DNA from: Collinsella ureilytica
GTDB taxonomy: Bacteria; Actinomycetota; Coriobacteriia; Coriobacteriales; Coriobacteriaceae
Direction of reading: 5' to 3'
NCBI RefSeq assembly: GCF_019795105.1
Contig: NZ_JAIMFO010000004.1
Location: 496,001 to 560,000, forward strand
Length of the DNA: 64,000 nucleotides
A program made the position numbers and the translations under genes. The notes under the pieces were generated by a model, which worked only from the letters and a program-made list of their open reading frames with translations, searched no databases and was not told where the DNA came from. Shown in pieces: positions 34,011-43,355 of the stretch (the first letter of the stretch is position 1; each line of letters opens with the position of its first letter).

Positions 34011-35422
34011 ACAGCTGGAAAAACAACGGTGATCGTTGTTCCTTTTCCCAGCTCGCTTTCCAGCTCAATCTCAGCCTTATGATAGAGAGCCGCATGCTTG
34101 ACGATTGCAAGCCCCAAGCCCGTACCACCTCGAGATTTTGAACGGCTCTTATCCACCCGGTAGAAACGCTCAAAGATCTTTCCTTGCTCCTCAGCAGCAA
34201 TGCCAATACCCGTATCGTGCACCCGCACAAAAGGCTCGCCGCATGAGCGCACGCCTGAGCTCACCGTCACCGATCCGCCGGGCTTGTTATAGCGGATCGC
34301 ATTGCTCACCAGGTTATACACCAGCTCTTCCATAAGCCGGGGCACACCGTGAACTGAGGCAGCCTGAACATCTTGGGCGGCCAGGCTCACATTGTTTTTA
34401 GTGGCCACATCTTCTAGACGCTGACAAATGCTTCTGACCAAATGCGGCAGATCAATCTCTTCTCTTCGTCCCAAAACGCCGTCGATATCAGATATTCCAG
34501 CGCCTGCATGCTCGGATTCATCCAAATTAGAAAGGGTGAGAATATCGTTTACCAATGAAGTCAAGCGTCCTGCTTCGCGATGAATCCTACCTGCAAACTT
34601 TCTGGTATCTGCCTCAGAGCCCACCATACCCTCGGCGATCAGCTCAGCATAGCCAGAAACCGTGGTAAGCGGGGTTTTCAGCTCATGGGTAATATTGGCC
34701 GTAAACTCACGACGCATGCGATCGTTATCGGCAAGCACCGCCATCTGACGCTTTAGCTCTTGGCGCTGCTTTTCTATACGATCCAACATGGGACGCATCT
34801 CAATATAGGTGCCCTCAACGCTTCTCCTCGGATGATCAAGATCCACCAATTTGAGAGGAGCAATAATTGAATCAGCAACACGACGTGCAGTAATAAGCGC
34901 GGCTATGGCAGCGACAAGGGCAAGGGTTGTTACAGGACCTATGAGCGTAGAAAAGATAGAAAGCAGCCCTGCTTGCTCTTTTGCAAGACGCACCACACGC
35001 CCATCTTGCAAGCGAACAGCCTCATACGCCATGGCCTCGCCCAAGGTTGAGCTCGATCGCCGAGAAGATCCTCTTCCCTCGCGCAGGGCATCTGCGATCT
35101 CAGGTCGGTGTGCATGATTGCCAAGCTCTTTGGCATCCTCTGCGCTATCAAACAAAACTGTGCCGTCAGGATCCACCAAGGTCATGCGCGTACCATTGCT
35201 CTTTAAGCGAGCAAGCAGTCCCTCATCATCTGAAGAGTCATCCAAAGCAGCTGCAGCAATTGAGGCCTCATCTGCCAAGCCCTCACGAATAACCTGGGCA
35301 AGTCGCCCTTGCATATAGAGGGTTCCTACCACAGAAAACAGCAGGATAGACACCAGCGCCACCGCAAACATAGTTCTAAAAACGCGGGTGGCAAGGGATT
35401 GGCCTCCCGAACGTGCAGCCAT
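34007..35422 (-). CDS. PhoR-like sensor histidine kinase
   Basis: 471-residue membrane kinase: transmembrane helix about 17-37, an extracytoplasmic sensor domain about 38-152 (TLVDPDGTVLFDS PAS-like strand), a second helix about 153-178, HisKA with phospho-His246 in FTANITHELKTPLTTVSGYAEL, N-box LVSNAIRYNKPGG, G1 DTGIGI, F-box FERFYRVDKSRS and G2 GGTGLGLAIVKH. The arrangement matches PhoR/ResE-type kinases. Translated 3 bp after the response regulator. The signal is unknown; no phosphate-transport genes are adjacent. Confidence 0.95.
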   Translation of the reverse strand: MAARSGGQSLATRVFRTMFAVALVSILLFSVVGTLYMQGRLAQVIREGLADEASIAAAALDDSSDDEGLLARLKSNGTRMTLVDPDGTVLFDSAEDAKELGNHAHRPEIADALREGRGSSRRSSSTLGEAMAYEAVRLQDGRVVRLAKEQAGLLSIFSTLIGPVTTLALVAAIAALITARRVADSIIAPLKLVDLDHPRRSVEGTYIEMRPMLDRIEKQRQELKRQMAVLADNDRMRREFTANITHELKTPLTTVSGYAELIAEGMVGSEADTRKFAGRIHREAGRLTSLVNDILTLSNLDESEHAGAGISDIDGVLGRREEIDLPHLVRSICQRLEDVATKNNVSLAAQDVQAASVHGVPRLMEELVYNLVSNAIRYNKPGGSVTVSSGVRSCGEPFVRVHDTGIGIAAEEQGKIFERFYRVDKSRSKSRGGTGLGLAIVKHAALYHKAEIELESELGKGTTITVVFPAV

Positions 35423-35425
35423 GAA

Positions 35426-36109
35426 CTACTCCGAGGCCTCAGCGAAGCGGTAGCCCACACCACGAACGGTTTCAATGAGATGCGCATGATTGCCAAGTTT
35501 TTGACGAAGCGTCTGCACATGCACGTCAACCGTGCGAGAGCCACCATCAAAGTCCCAGCCCCACACACTTTGCAAAAGCGACTCACGAGAAAACACAATG
35601 CCGGGTTTTCTCATCAAAAAGGCCAGCAGATCAAACTCACGAAGGGTGAGTTTAAGCTCCTCGCCCTCAACCGTAGCCCGGCGATGACTTGGAGACAAGG
35701 CAACGCCAGCAATCTCTACGCTATCGGAATCCTTTTGACTATTCATGCCACCCCGGCGCAGCAAGGCGCGGCATCGGCTCGTAAACTCCATGAGTGAAAA
35801 AGGTTTGGTGAGATAATCATCGGCTCCACCATCTAAGGCAATCACCTTATCGAGCTCGGCATCTTTTGCGGTGAGCATCATGATCGGAACCTGAGCAGTT
35901 TCTCGATCTGCTCGCAGGCGCGCGAGGATCTCTAAGCCATCGGTATCAGGAAGCATAATATCGAGCAGCACAGCATCGGGCACCCGCCGTGCAACCGCTG
36001 CCTTAAACTCGCTATCGCAGCTAAAACCTTCAGCATCCATCCCCTGCTGGCGCAAGGCATAGAGCGCAAGCTTGCGAATATTGTCGTCATCCTCGACGTA
36101 GTAAATCAC
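35426..36109 (-). CDS. OmpR/PhoB-family response regulator
   Basis: 227 residues: receiver domain with acidic pocket (VEDDD), phosphoacceptor D50 in DAVLLDIMLPDTDG, Thr in MLTAKD and Lys in YLTKPFS; then a winged-helix DNA-binding domain (LTLREFDLLAFLMRKPGIVFSRESLL...VDVHVQTLRQKLG). Starts with GTG at 36109 behind AAGGAGGCACC. First gene of the two-component operon. The carboxypeptidase gene upstream is separated by 77 bp, so a cell-envelope role is possible but unproven. Confidence 0.96.
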   Translation of the reverse strand: MIYYVEDDDNIRKLALYALRQQGMDAEGFSCDSEFKAAVARRVPDAVLLDIMLPDTDGLEILARLRADRETAQVPIMMLTAKDAELDKVIALDGGADDYLTKPFSLMEFTSRCRALLRRGGMNSQKDSDSVEIAGVALSPSHRRATVEGEELKLTLREFDLLAFLMRKPGIVFSRESLLQSVWGWDFDGGSRTVDVHVQTLRQKLGNHAHLIETVRGVGYRFAEASE

Positions 36110-36186
36110 GGTGCCTCCTTTACGCAGACATCACGTTCTCATAATACAACCGCTTTGTAAGCAGGGCGTAAGGGCTTGAAACTTCT

Positions 36187-37569
36187 CTAGTGAGCACTCA
36201 GGGCAAGAGCATCTGGGGTTTCAAAAAACTCCTCAGCGCTCGCTTGCCCAGGCTCGCCCGTAAAGAAGCGGATAGCGCGATCGATGAGTACAAGCAAGTA
36301 AGAAAGAGGATCTGGTCCATCTTGGTTTTCTGCGGAAACCAAGTCAACCTTGCCAAGCTCCTTGCCCGCTTGCTTAACCACTAAAGAACCAACAGTATCT
36401 CCGGCGCGCACGCCACCGTCGATTGCGCGGTACTCAGGGTGGAGCTCTACCTTGCCCGCAAGATTAAAGAGCGAAACGGCTGCATCAGGATCTGTAGCTG
36501 TGACCTCCACCGTCTTGTCTGACCATGCACGGTTCGGCACACGCGCAATCAGCGGCCGACCATCCGCTGTTGTGCGCTCAGAAGCCACTAAGGGATAGTC
36601 CACGGTATGACCGTAGTACCAATTGGCAAGCGCTCGCGTATCTGCCCAGCGCTGATCGCTACCATCTGAGCCAAGCGTAACGGTATAGATCTCGCCACCA
36701 GCATCTTGAGAGAAAGCTCCAACAAAGCATTGAAGGGCAATATAGGTACCACCGGTTTTTCCACCAATATTGCCTCCCTGCCCCAAGATTTCATTTCTCA
36801 CCAAGATCTTGATGCTGCGCTCTGCCCCATCTGCTCCCTTCACAACCATCATGGGATCGCCGTCTGCATCAATGCGGCGGAAGTCCTCATTTTGCATGGC
36901 ATAGGCGTACATGGTGGCCACGTCTCGGGCAGAAGAGTGCAACTCCCCCTCCCAGCCGTCAAAATCAAGACCATGAGGGTTTTCAAAGAGACTGTGCTCC
37001 ATCCCGAGCTCAGCGGCCTTGGTATTCATTGCTTCCACAAAGGTTTTGTATGGGTTGGCACTTGCGGGATCAATCTTTTTTCCAATAGTAGTAGCAATTG
37101 CCATGGCCGCATCATTACCCGAGGTCACCAAAAGTGCCTTAAGCGCGGTTGAAAGCGGCATGGTATCGCCTTCTTTTAGATCGGCAGAAGACTGACCAAC
37201 CTTTGCCGCCGCCTCATCTACCGTAATCGTATCGGCGAGCTTTGCATGCTCAAGGGCAACAATTGCAGTCATGACCTTCGTGATCGATGCGATCTTAATC
37301 TCTTCATCGGCATTGCGCTCAAAATAGGTTGTCCCATCCTTGCCAACCACGATAGCTGCGTGGCATTCCAGATCGGGCATGTCGACCTCTGAAATACCTT
37401 GCGCCGAGGCTGTCTGTCCCAAAACCATATCGGTATCGAGACGCGTCGCTTCTGCGGTTTGAGGCAGGGCAAGGAGCAATGCAAGGGCTATGAGGGCAGA
37501 CGCCAGGCAGGCGGCAAACGTATGCCTTGCCTTCGGAGCGCGAGCAACTTGGTGAGACATTTGATCCAT
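36187..37569 (-). CDS. dacA: D-alanyl-D-alanine carboxypeptidase (DacA/PBP5 family)
   Basis: Trims terminal D-Ala from peptidoglycan stem peptides outside the membrane. 460 residues: signal peptide about 1-41 (FAACLASALIALALLLALPQTAEA), SxxK motif S95-I-T-K98 in KIASITKVM, SGN at 150-152 (LLVTSGNDAAM), KTG in IGGKTGGTYIALQCF, then the C-terminal PBP5 domain. The end has an amphipathic segment (YLLVLIDRAIRFF) that may anchor it in the membrane, followed by an unusual 25-residue acidic tail. ATG 37569 lies 5 nt after GGAGGG; the open frame further upstream has no signal-like sequence. Confidence 0.94.
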   Translation of the reverse strand: MDQMSHQVARAPKARHTFAACLASALIALALLLALPQTAEATRLDTDMVLGQTASAQGISEVDMPDLECHAAIVVGKDGTTYFERNADEEIKIASITKVMTAIVALEHAKLADTITVDEAAAKVGQSSADLKEGDTMPLSTALKALLVTSGNDAAMAIATTIGKKIDPASANPYKTFVEAMNTKAAELGMEHSLFENPHGLDFDGWEGELHSSARDVATMYAYAMQNEDFRRIDADGDPMMVVKGADGAERSIKILVRNEILGQGGNIGGKTGGTYIALQCFVGAFSQDAGGEIYTVTLGSDGSDQRWADTRALANWYYGHTVDYPLVASERTTADGRPLIARVPNRAWSDKTVEVTATDPDAAVSLFNLAGKVELHPEYRAIDGGVRAGDTVGSLVVKQAGKELGKVDLVSAENQDGPDPLSYLLVLIDRAIRFFTGEPGQASAEEFFETPDALALSAH

Positions 37570-37656
37570 AGAGACCCTCCGGGTCAATCGTTTTGTGCAA
37601 ACTCCCCGTCTATTATGCCACGCAGGCAACTTTTTGTGAGAAGCCAGGCTTCGTGG

Positions 37657-37701
37657 GTCGATTGCACGCTCCCAAGTGGAGGCCGATTGCGCACTCCCAA
37701 G
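37657..37701. repeat. 25-bp-period direct repeat upstream of dacA
   Basis: GTCGATTGCACGCTCCCAAG and GCCGATTGCGCACTCCCAAG (17 of 20 identical), 25 bp apart in the dacA-tatD gap. Possible binding sites for a regulator of dacA; function unknown. Confidence 0.5.
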
Positions 37702-37769
37702 CGACTGAAGAGACGATACCTCACATGACGCCACCTAGCTCGCCGTTCGGATGCACTTTCCCATACAAG

Positions 37770-38849
37770 CTAGAAGCGGTGCTCAAGCTTGCCAGGAGCG
37801 ATAAGAGCCGCCGAGCTAAAGAGACGATTTGCATTTTCCCACGCGGCGTACTGGATGATTGCTGGATCTTCCCCCGTGCGCAATGCACGATCTTTTGAGA
37901 GTGCGTCGATCGTAAAGGCAATCATGGCAGGCTCACACTCAGTGCCTCTCAAAGGCATCGGAGCCATGTACGGGCAGTCGGTTTCAAACACGATACGTTC
38001 CAGTGGCGTGGCGGCAAAGGCATCGCGCACCGCTTCGTTTCTGTTAAAGGTTGCAGCGCCTCCGTACGCGATATAGCAGCCCAGATCAACCGCCTGCTCC
38101 ATGGTCGTGCGATCTTCTCCAAAGCAATGCAACACACAGCCCGTCTCTGGCACGCCCAGCTCTCTCAGAAGCTGAAAGACATCTGCGTGAGCCTGGCGCT
38201 CAGGGTCACTATCATCATTTCTTACATGCAGCTCAACAGGAAGCTGGTATTCATGAGCGATACGTAGCTGATCTGCCAGAGCAGCAAGCTGCACCTCACG
38301 CGGGGCAGGTGCATACTCACCCTCGGCATCCACATGGTAATCAAGGCCAATCTCGCCAATGCCTGCACACTGAGGATCATTCAGTGCAAGCAGTATGGTG
38401 GAGCGCAACTCTTCAGTGTAGTGAGCAGCACCGTATGGATGGACGCCTACGAGATAGCGCACCTGCGGCACAGCCGGTGTAGGCACAGCCGGTGAAGATA
38501 CCTCCAGCTCAGTTGAAGCCGTATCCAACCACGTGCGCAAGGCACGCTGGTAGGCATCGAGCTTCATATCATCTCCCACCGGATCAAAGAGCGTCACGAT
38601 GAACTGCACGCCAGCCTGTGCTGCGCGCAGCAAGCACGCAACGGGATCCTTTTCCCAAAAACACGTGAGGTGTCCATGCGTATCGGCAGCAGGAGCGGCG
38701 AGCGTGGGCACTTCAAAGGAACGCATCCGCTTCTTGATGCGCTTCTCAAAGGTAAGCGGTACTGCGAGGTTGATAGCAGGCTTATCTGCCCGCTCATCAC
38801 CAGCGCGCTCTTGCGGCTCCTCTGAACTGAGATTATTCACACAGCTCAC
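37770..38849 (-). CDS. TatD-family metal-dependent hydrolase/DNase
   Basis: 359-residue TIM-barrel hydrolase: metal-binding DTHGHL near residue 56, GVHPYGA, GEIGLDYH, ELHVRN, LHCFGED and ETDCPYMAPMPLRG. An N-terminal 50-residue extension and an insertion around 'TASTELEVSSPAVPTPAVPQ' make it longer than the usual 260. TatD proteins are 3'-5' nucleases in DNA repair/turnover. GTG start at 38849 with GAGGA. The order metG, rsmA and tatD on one strand recalls the metS-yabD(tatD)-ksgA cluster of Gram-positives. Confidence 0.92.
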   Translation of the reverse strand: MSCVNNLSSEEPQERAGDERADKPAINLAVPLTFEKRIKKRMRSFEVPTLAAPAADTHGHLTCFWEKDPVACLLRAAQAGVQFIVTLFDPVGDDMKLDAYQRALRTWLDTASTELEVSSPAVPTPAVPQVRYLVGVHPYGAAHYTEELRSTILLALNDPQCAGIGEIGLDYHVDAEGEYAPAPREVQLAALADQLRIAHEYQLPVELHVRNDDSDPERQAHADVFQLLRELGVPETGCVLHCFGEDRTTMEQAVDLGCYIAYGGAATFNRNEAVRDAFAATPLERIVFETDCPYMAPMPLRGTECEPAMIAFTIDALSKDRALRTGEDPAIIQYAAWENANRLFSSAALIAPGKLEHRF

Positions 38850-38870
38850 CTACGTCCTCAAACACAGAAA

Positions 38871-39755
38871 TCAACTTGCATGCTCGCCAGCGCCCAGTGC
38901 AAGGGCTTTTGTGAGGCGAATAAAATCGGAAACCTCAAGTGTCTCCCCACGTGCACCCGGGTGAATGCCCGCTGCGGCAAACGCACAATCGAGCTGGGCT
39001 TTGTCAAAACCAGCGGCAGCCATAGAATTGCGAATGGTCTTTCGCCGCTGTAAAAAGCCCGCATCAATTACCTGAGCCACATCGCTTGCGTGCAAGCCCC
39101 GAGGCAGCGGGCTTTCATGTGGCTCATAGCGCTCTATGCGCACCACCGCAGAATCCACATGTGGAGCCGGCATAAAGCAACGCGGCGGCACCTCAAAGCG
39201 ACCCGCAACCCGTCCAAACAAGGCAAGCTTTGCGGTATAGGCTCCATAGGCTTTCGTTCCCGGGTGCGCACCAATACGATCTGCCACCTCTTTTTGTACC
39301 ATCACCACGGCGGTCTTGAGCGCTGGACGCTCCTGAAAATACGCCAGGATAATGGTTGCTGCAACGTTATAAGGCAGATTTGCCACCAAGATTGTTGGTT
39401 CTCCACCAGCGGCTTGAGCAATCTCGTGAGCAGATACCTGAAGGGCATCTCCCATCAAATACGTAAAGTTTGGGTGCGAAGCCGCATGCTCAGCCAAAAT
39501 TGGCTCAAGGCTTGAGTCCATCTCAACCGAGACAACCTGAGCAGCCTCTTGTACCAATGCCAACGTGAGCGTGCCGATACCTGGCCCTACCTCAAGCACG
39601 CGCTCGGAACCCGAAAGAGCAGCTAAGCGCATGATTCGCTCAATCACGTGATTATCCACGAGAAAGTTTTGACCGAGGTGATGCTTGGCAAAAAGCCCAT
39701 GAGCCTCAAGCAGGACGCGAGTTGCCGCAGGACTTGCAAGGGGTGATGTAGTCAT
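38871..39755 (-). CDS. rsmA: 16S rRNA dimethyladenosine transferase (KsgA)
   Basis: SAM-dependent enzyme that dimethylates A1518 and A1519 of 16S rRNA. 294 residues: LGQNFLVDNHVIERI, SAM motif EVGPGIGTLTLALV, VVSVEMDSSL, motif IV NLPYNVAATIILAYF, MVQKEVADRI and a C-terminal RRKTIRNSM. ATG 39755 fits the family start; a longer upstream frame overlaps metG and is not conserved. It begins 25 bp after the metG stop. The ribosome site is weak. Confidence 0.96.
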   Translation of the reverse strand: MTTSPLASPAATRVLLEAHGLFAKHHLGQNFLVDNHVIERIMRLAALSGSERVLEVGPGIGTLTLALVQEAAQVVSVEMDSSLEPILAEHAASHPNFTYLMGDALQVSAHEIAQAAGGEPTILVANLPYNVAATIILAYFQERPALKTAVVMVQKEVADRIGAHPGTKAYGAYTAKLALFGRVAGRFEVPPRCFMPAPHVDSAVVRIERYEPHESPLPRGLHASDVAQVIDAGFLQRRKTIRNSMAAAGFDKAQLDCAFAAAGIHPGARGETLEVSDFIRLTKALALGAGEHAS

Positions 39756-39780
39756 AGCATCTGCTGAGAGAGCACGGCGC

Positions 39781-41385
39781 TTACGCCTCCTGCAGACGCG
39801 GGAACAGCGCCACGCCCTTTTCCACCGCAAGCCCGCCGACATATCCGCCCCACGTGCAGGTAGCGAAGAGGTCATCGGTTGCAATCTGGTCGGAGATACC
39901 AATGCGGCGCAGAGCCTCGGCTGAAGTCGCAGGCATAAAGGGTGCAAACAAATGAGCCGCAATGCGGATTGCCTCAAGTAAGGTATAGATCACGAAGGCA
40001 AGCTCATCAGCACGGGCTGGATCTTTTGCCAAACTCCACGGCTCGGCGTCTTCAATATAGCGATTCGCGGCATGAACAAGTGCCATCACCTCAGCCGCTG
40101 CCTCCCCATACGCGAAAGCCTCCATCTTCTTTGCGTAGCGCTCTGCCAAGCCCTCAGCAATACGAGCAAGCGGGTTTTCATACGCTGCAAGATCTTGTGG
40201 TCGCTCGGGGGAGGCACCTTCAAAATACTTTGCACTCATATTGAGCGAGCGAGAAATCAGATTTCCCCAGCTATTAGCAAGATCAGCGTTGTAGACCTGG
40301 CGCATGCGCGAGAAAGAAATAGCTCCGTCGTCTCCCGGCTCAACGTCGGTCATAAAGTAGTAGCGATAACCCTCAACACCCAACAGATCAATGACCTCGC
40401 GCGGAGCAATGGCGTTGCCCCGGCTCTTAGACATCTTCTCGCCCTTGCCCGTTTCATCATTTCTCACCAGCAAGAATCCATGAGCAAAGACCCGCTCAGG
40501 CAAGGCCTCGCCAATCGCCATGAGCATGGCAGGCCAGATCACGCAGTGAAAACGGATGATGTCTTTGCCCACAATATGGTCTTGTGCAGGCCAGCGATAC
40601 GCCAGCTTAGCACGGGCGGCATCGGTATCCTCACCAAAGCCAATAGCGGTCATATAGTTGAGCAGTGCGTCAAACCATACGTAGGTAACGTGATCCTCAT
40701 CAAAAGGAACCGGAATGCCCCAGTCAAAGGTATTTCGTGAAACGGACAGGTCATTCAGGCCGCCAGCTACAAAACTTCTGACCTCATTCATACGAAAATC
40801 GGGCTGCACAAAGTTCGGATGCTCGTCATACCATGCAAGCAGGCGATCTTGGAAGGCAGAGAGCTTGAAGAACCAACTCTCCTCTTGCACGCGCTCAAGC
40901 GGACGACCGCAATCTGGGCAGAGATGCGCGCCGGACGTTCCATGCGCTTCATCTGATTTAGAAACCTGAGTCTCAGTAAAGAAGGTTTCCTCTGGCACGC
41001 AATACCATCCGTCATAGCTTCCCTTATACAGATAGCCAGATTCACGCATGCGCTCCCACAAGTACGCAACCGCTCGATACTGACGCGGCTCGGTGGTGCG
41101 GATGAAATCATCGTTTGAAATCTCAAGCTCTTGCCAGAGCGCTTCAAAATGTGGAGCCTGGGAGTCACACCACTCCTGTGGGGTCATACCATGAGCCGCT
41201 GCAGCCTCAGCAACCTTTTGACCATGCTCATCCATACCCGTAAGAAAGAGCACGTCTTGGCCGCTCGCCCGGCGAAAGCGTGCCTGAACGTCCGCCATGA
41301 TAGTGGAATAGGCCGTACCTAGGTGTGGATCAGCATTTACGTAGTAAATGGGGGTGGTGATGTAATAGGAAGGCTTCGTGCCCAT
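39781..41385 (-). CDS. metG: Methionyl-tRNA synthetase
   Basis: Charges tRNA-Met. 534 residues: class I HIGH equivalent HLGTAY (21-26), TGMDEHGQK, zinc knuckle CPDCGRPL, WFDALLNYMTAIGF, KMSKS in GEKMSKSRGN, and the anticodon-binding helices ending at GLAVEKGVALFPRLQEA. It lacks the C-terminal EMAP/Trbp111 tRNA-binding domain found in longer MetG. ATG 41385 has AAGGGA upstream. No T-box leader was seen upstream. Confidence 0.97.
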   Translation of the reverse strand: MGTKPSYYITTPIYYVNADPHLGTAYSTIMADVQARFRRASGQDVLFLTGMDEHGQKVAEAAAAHGMTPQEWCDSQAPHFEALWQELEISNDDFIRTTEPRQYRAVAYLWERMRESGYLYKGSYDGWYCVPEETFFTETQVSKSDEAHGTSGAHLCPDCGRPLERVQEESWFFKLSAFQDRLLAWYDEHPNFVQPDFRMNEVRSFVAGGLNDLSVSRNTFDWGIPVPFDEDHVTYVWFDALLNYMTAIGFGEDTDAARAKLAYRWPAQDHIVGKDIIRFHCVIWPAMLMAIGEALPERVFAHGFLLVRNDETGKGEKMSKSRGNAIAPREVIDLLGVEGYRYYFMTDVEPGDDGAISFSRMRQVYNADLANSWGNLISRSLNMSAKYFEGASPERPQDLAAYENPLARIAEGLAERYAKKMEAFAYGEAAAEVMALVHAANRYIEDAEPWSLAKDPARADELAFVIYTLLEAIRIAAHLFAPFMPATSAEALRRIGISDQIATDDLFATCTWGGYVGGLAVEKGVALFPRLQEA

Positions 41386-41463
41386 CTGCGCGGGTCCCTT
41401 CTCGCACGTTTCTTTGCCCAATTAGTCTAGCGCATGCAAGGCCAAGCAGGGAGAGAGACAACT

Positions 41464-41508
41464 GAAGCCCTCGCTCAGGTCTTCATAAGAGCCCAAAGCG
41501 GGGGCTTC
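41464..41508 (-). terminator. Hairpin upstream of metG
   Basis: 12-nt arms GAAGCCCTCGCT and AGCGGGGGCTTC with one G-T mismatch. Lacks a clear T-run; probably the second of two stops after operon D. Confidence 0.45.
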
Positions 41509-41651
41509 CAAAATAGATAAACCTGCTGAGCACGAGCGCGCGCAACGCAGTGTTCACACAGCCTCAGATGCTCTCACAACACCTCAACCGGGCACATTAA
41601 GGCCTTAGACATACGCCCCGGGTATATGTGCGAAGTGAGCAACGTACGGCC

Positions 41652-41686
41652 AGAGCCTCACCGCTCCATCCGCAACGTGAGGCTCT
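41652..41686 (-). terminator. Hairpin after operon D
   Basis: Perfect 10-bp arms AGAGCCTCAC and GTGAGGCTCT, 27 bp beyond the EIIB stop. No T-run. Confidence 0.55.
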
Positions 41687-41712
41687 TGCACACGTACCAT
41701 CTATTACCTGTG

Positions 41713-42021
41713 CTAGCCGAGCTTCTCAACAATCTTAGTCACAATGGCATCTGCCTGCTTAATTGCAGCACCTACACCAACCTTTACCTTAGGAATGCCC
41801 TCAAAGCGATCAACATGTTTAATTGGCATATCGTTGGTGAGGATTACCGCCGTTGCACCCTCAAGATCTGCAGGGGTGATCTCGTTTTCGATTCCAATTG
41901 AACCCTGGGTTTCTACCTTGCAGGGAATCCCCACACGCTTGCATGCATCATCAATGGCCTCTGCTGCCATATAGGTATGAGCCACGCCAGAAGGGCAAGC
42001 CGTTACCGCTAAAATTTTCAT
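41713..42021 (-). CDS. PTS fructose-family EIIB (operon D)
   Basis: 102-residue phosphocarrier: phospho-cysteine C9 in VTACPSGVAHTYMAAEAI, ETQGSIGIENE, AVILTNDMPIKHVDRF. Equivalent to E. coli FrwB-type proteins. AAAGGAGAG precedes the ATG at 42021. Last gene of operon D. Confidence 0.94.
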   Translation of the reverse strand: MKILAVTACPSGVAHTYMAAEAIDDACKRVGIPCKVETQGSIGIENEITPADLEGATAVILTNDMPIKHVDRFEGIPKVKVGVGAAIKQADAIVTKIVEKLG

Positions 42022-42160
42022 CAGATACTCTCCTTTGTTCTGTGACATCCCAAGGTGTTGAGTAGCACACGAGCAGCGCTGCCAACTGCTTCAAACACGT
42101 GGATACAAGACACGCAGCTGCTCGAACAGGCACTACACAACAACTAACCAGCCGCGCCCC

Positions 42161-43237
42161 TTAGAGCTCAAACTCGATCTCAAGCTCTTCTTCAACAACA
42201 GCAGGCTTTGTCTCGCGCTTCAAAAAGAACACGAGCGCCATATGAGCCGCAATGCCTAACGCCAAGCTCGCCACATAGGTGAGCGCCGAAGTGACCGGCA
42301 ACACGACCAAGCCACCCCAGGCCGCATTGCACCACACGCCGAGCGCACCAGCAATCGCGCCGCCGATGGCTCCAGACACCACATTGATAGGGATGAGAAT
42401 CGGACTTGCGGTGGTATACGAGATTGCACCCTCCGTAATGCCGCAGATGCCCATGGCAATGGCTCCAATGCCTGCCTCGCGCTCCTCGTTCGTAAACTTG
42501 TTGCGCAGTACCATCGACTCAATACCTAAGGCAATTGGAGGGATTGCAATAGCAATCGAGATCGGTCCCATAAAGGTGCTGTTTTGCCCAGCAGCAACCA
42601 TCGTTCCCACAACAGCCGCACCGGTGGAATATGCCACCTTATTGAGCGGGCCGCCCAGATCAAAACAGATCATGGCACCGGTAATAGCTCCAACTGCAAT
42701 TGCGCTCGTGCCATCCATTGTTGTGAGCCACTCAGTCATGGCGTTCAGCAGCCATGCACACGGACCACCAATAACGCAAATCATGGTGAAACCCACAACC
42801 AGCGAAGAGACAATCGGAATAATAATGATCGACTTCAGTGAGCGAATGGACTTATGCAAAGGGAGCTTCTTGAGCAAAAATGCGCAGATGCCTGCAAGCA
42901 AGCCAGCCAAAATGCCCCCAATAAAGCCCGCGCCTACATTAACGGCGAGCTGGCCTCCAATAAGGCCGGGGGCAATGCCGGGACGATCGGCAATAGAGGC
43001 CGCAATAAAGGCGGAAAGCACCGGCACCATAAGGCCAAGACCCGTGCCACCAATCTGCGCGAGAATGCCTATGATACCCTCGGATGAAACACCGGCTCCC
43101 TGCTGAACGCTCGACATAGAAAGCATGGTAGCAACAGCAAAAATAATGCCTCCCGCCACCACAACCGGGATCATATGGCTCACGCCGTTCATCAGATGCT
43201 GGCGAGTTCCTTTGAGCGTCGTAATAAGATCACTCAT
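42161..43237 (-). CDS. PTS fructose-family EIIC permease (operon D)
   Basis: 358-residue membrane channel with about 9-10 spans: GVSHMIPVVVAGGIIFAVATML, ADRPGIAPGLIGGQLA, CFDLGGPLNKVAYSTGAAVVG and GICGITEGAISYTTASP. Ends in an acidic tail (VEEELEIEFEL) like the operon-A EIIC. Equivalent to FrwC-type permeases found with PflDC in E. coli. AAAGGAAAC before the ATG at 43237. Confidence 0.93.
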   Translation of the reverse strand: MSDLITTLKGTRQHLMNGVSHMIPVVVAGGIIFAVATMLSMSSVQQGAGVSSEGIIGILAQIGGTGLGLMVPVLSAFIAASIADRPGIAPGLIGGQLAVNVGAGFIGGILAGLLAGICAFLLKKLPLHKSIRSLKSIIIIPIVSSLVVGFTMICVIGGPCAWLLNAMTEWLTTMDGTSAIAVGAITGAMICFDLGGPLNKVAYSTGAAVVGTMVAAGQNSTFMGPISIAIAIPPIALGIESMVLRNKFTNEEREAGIGAIAMGICGITEGAISYTTASPILIPINVVSGAIGGAIAGALGVWCNAAWGGLVVLPVTSALTYVASLALGIAAHMALVFFLKRETKPAVVEEELEIEFEL

Positions 43238-43355
43238 GACAGTTTCCTTTCTCAAAGACTTGTATTAGCTCGGTCATTACCTGAATTGATCTGCTGCGGC
43301 ACCGCTCTCGGGTGCGCGCTCCAAAAGCAACGCCTGAGAAGATCGCCGCCTCTTT

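Larger units (their letters stand above)
41386..41712. other. Intergenic between operon D and metG
   Basis: 327 bp containing two strong hairpins (listed separately). No gene or T-box antiterminator motif (TGGNACCGCG) is seen on either strand. Confidence 0.6.

Noticed and set aside
41386-41712. T-box riboswitch upstream of metG
   Set aside because: The conserved TGGNACCGCG antiterminator sequence is absent on the relevant strand.
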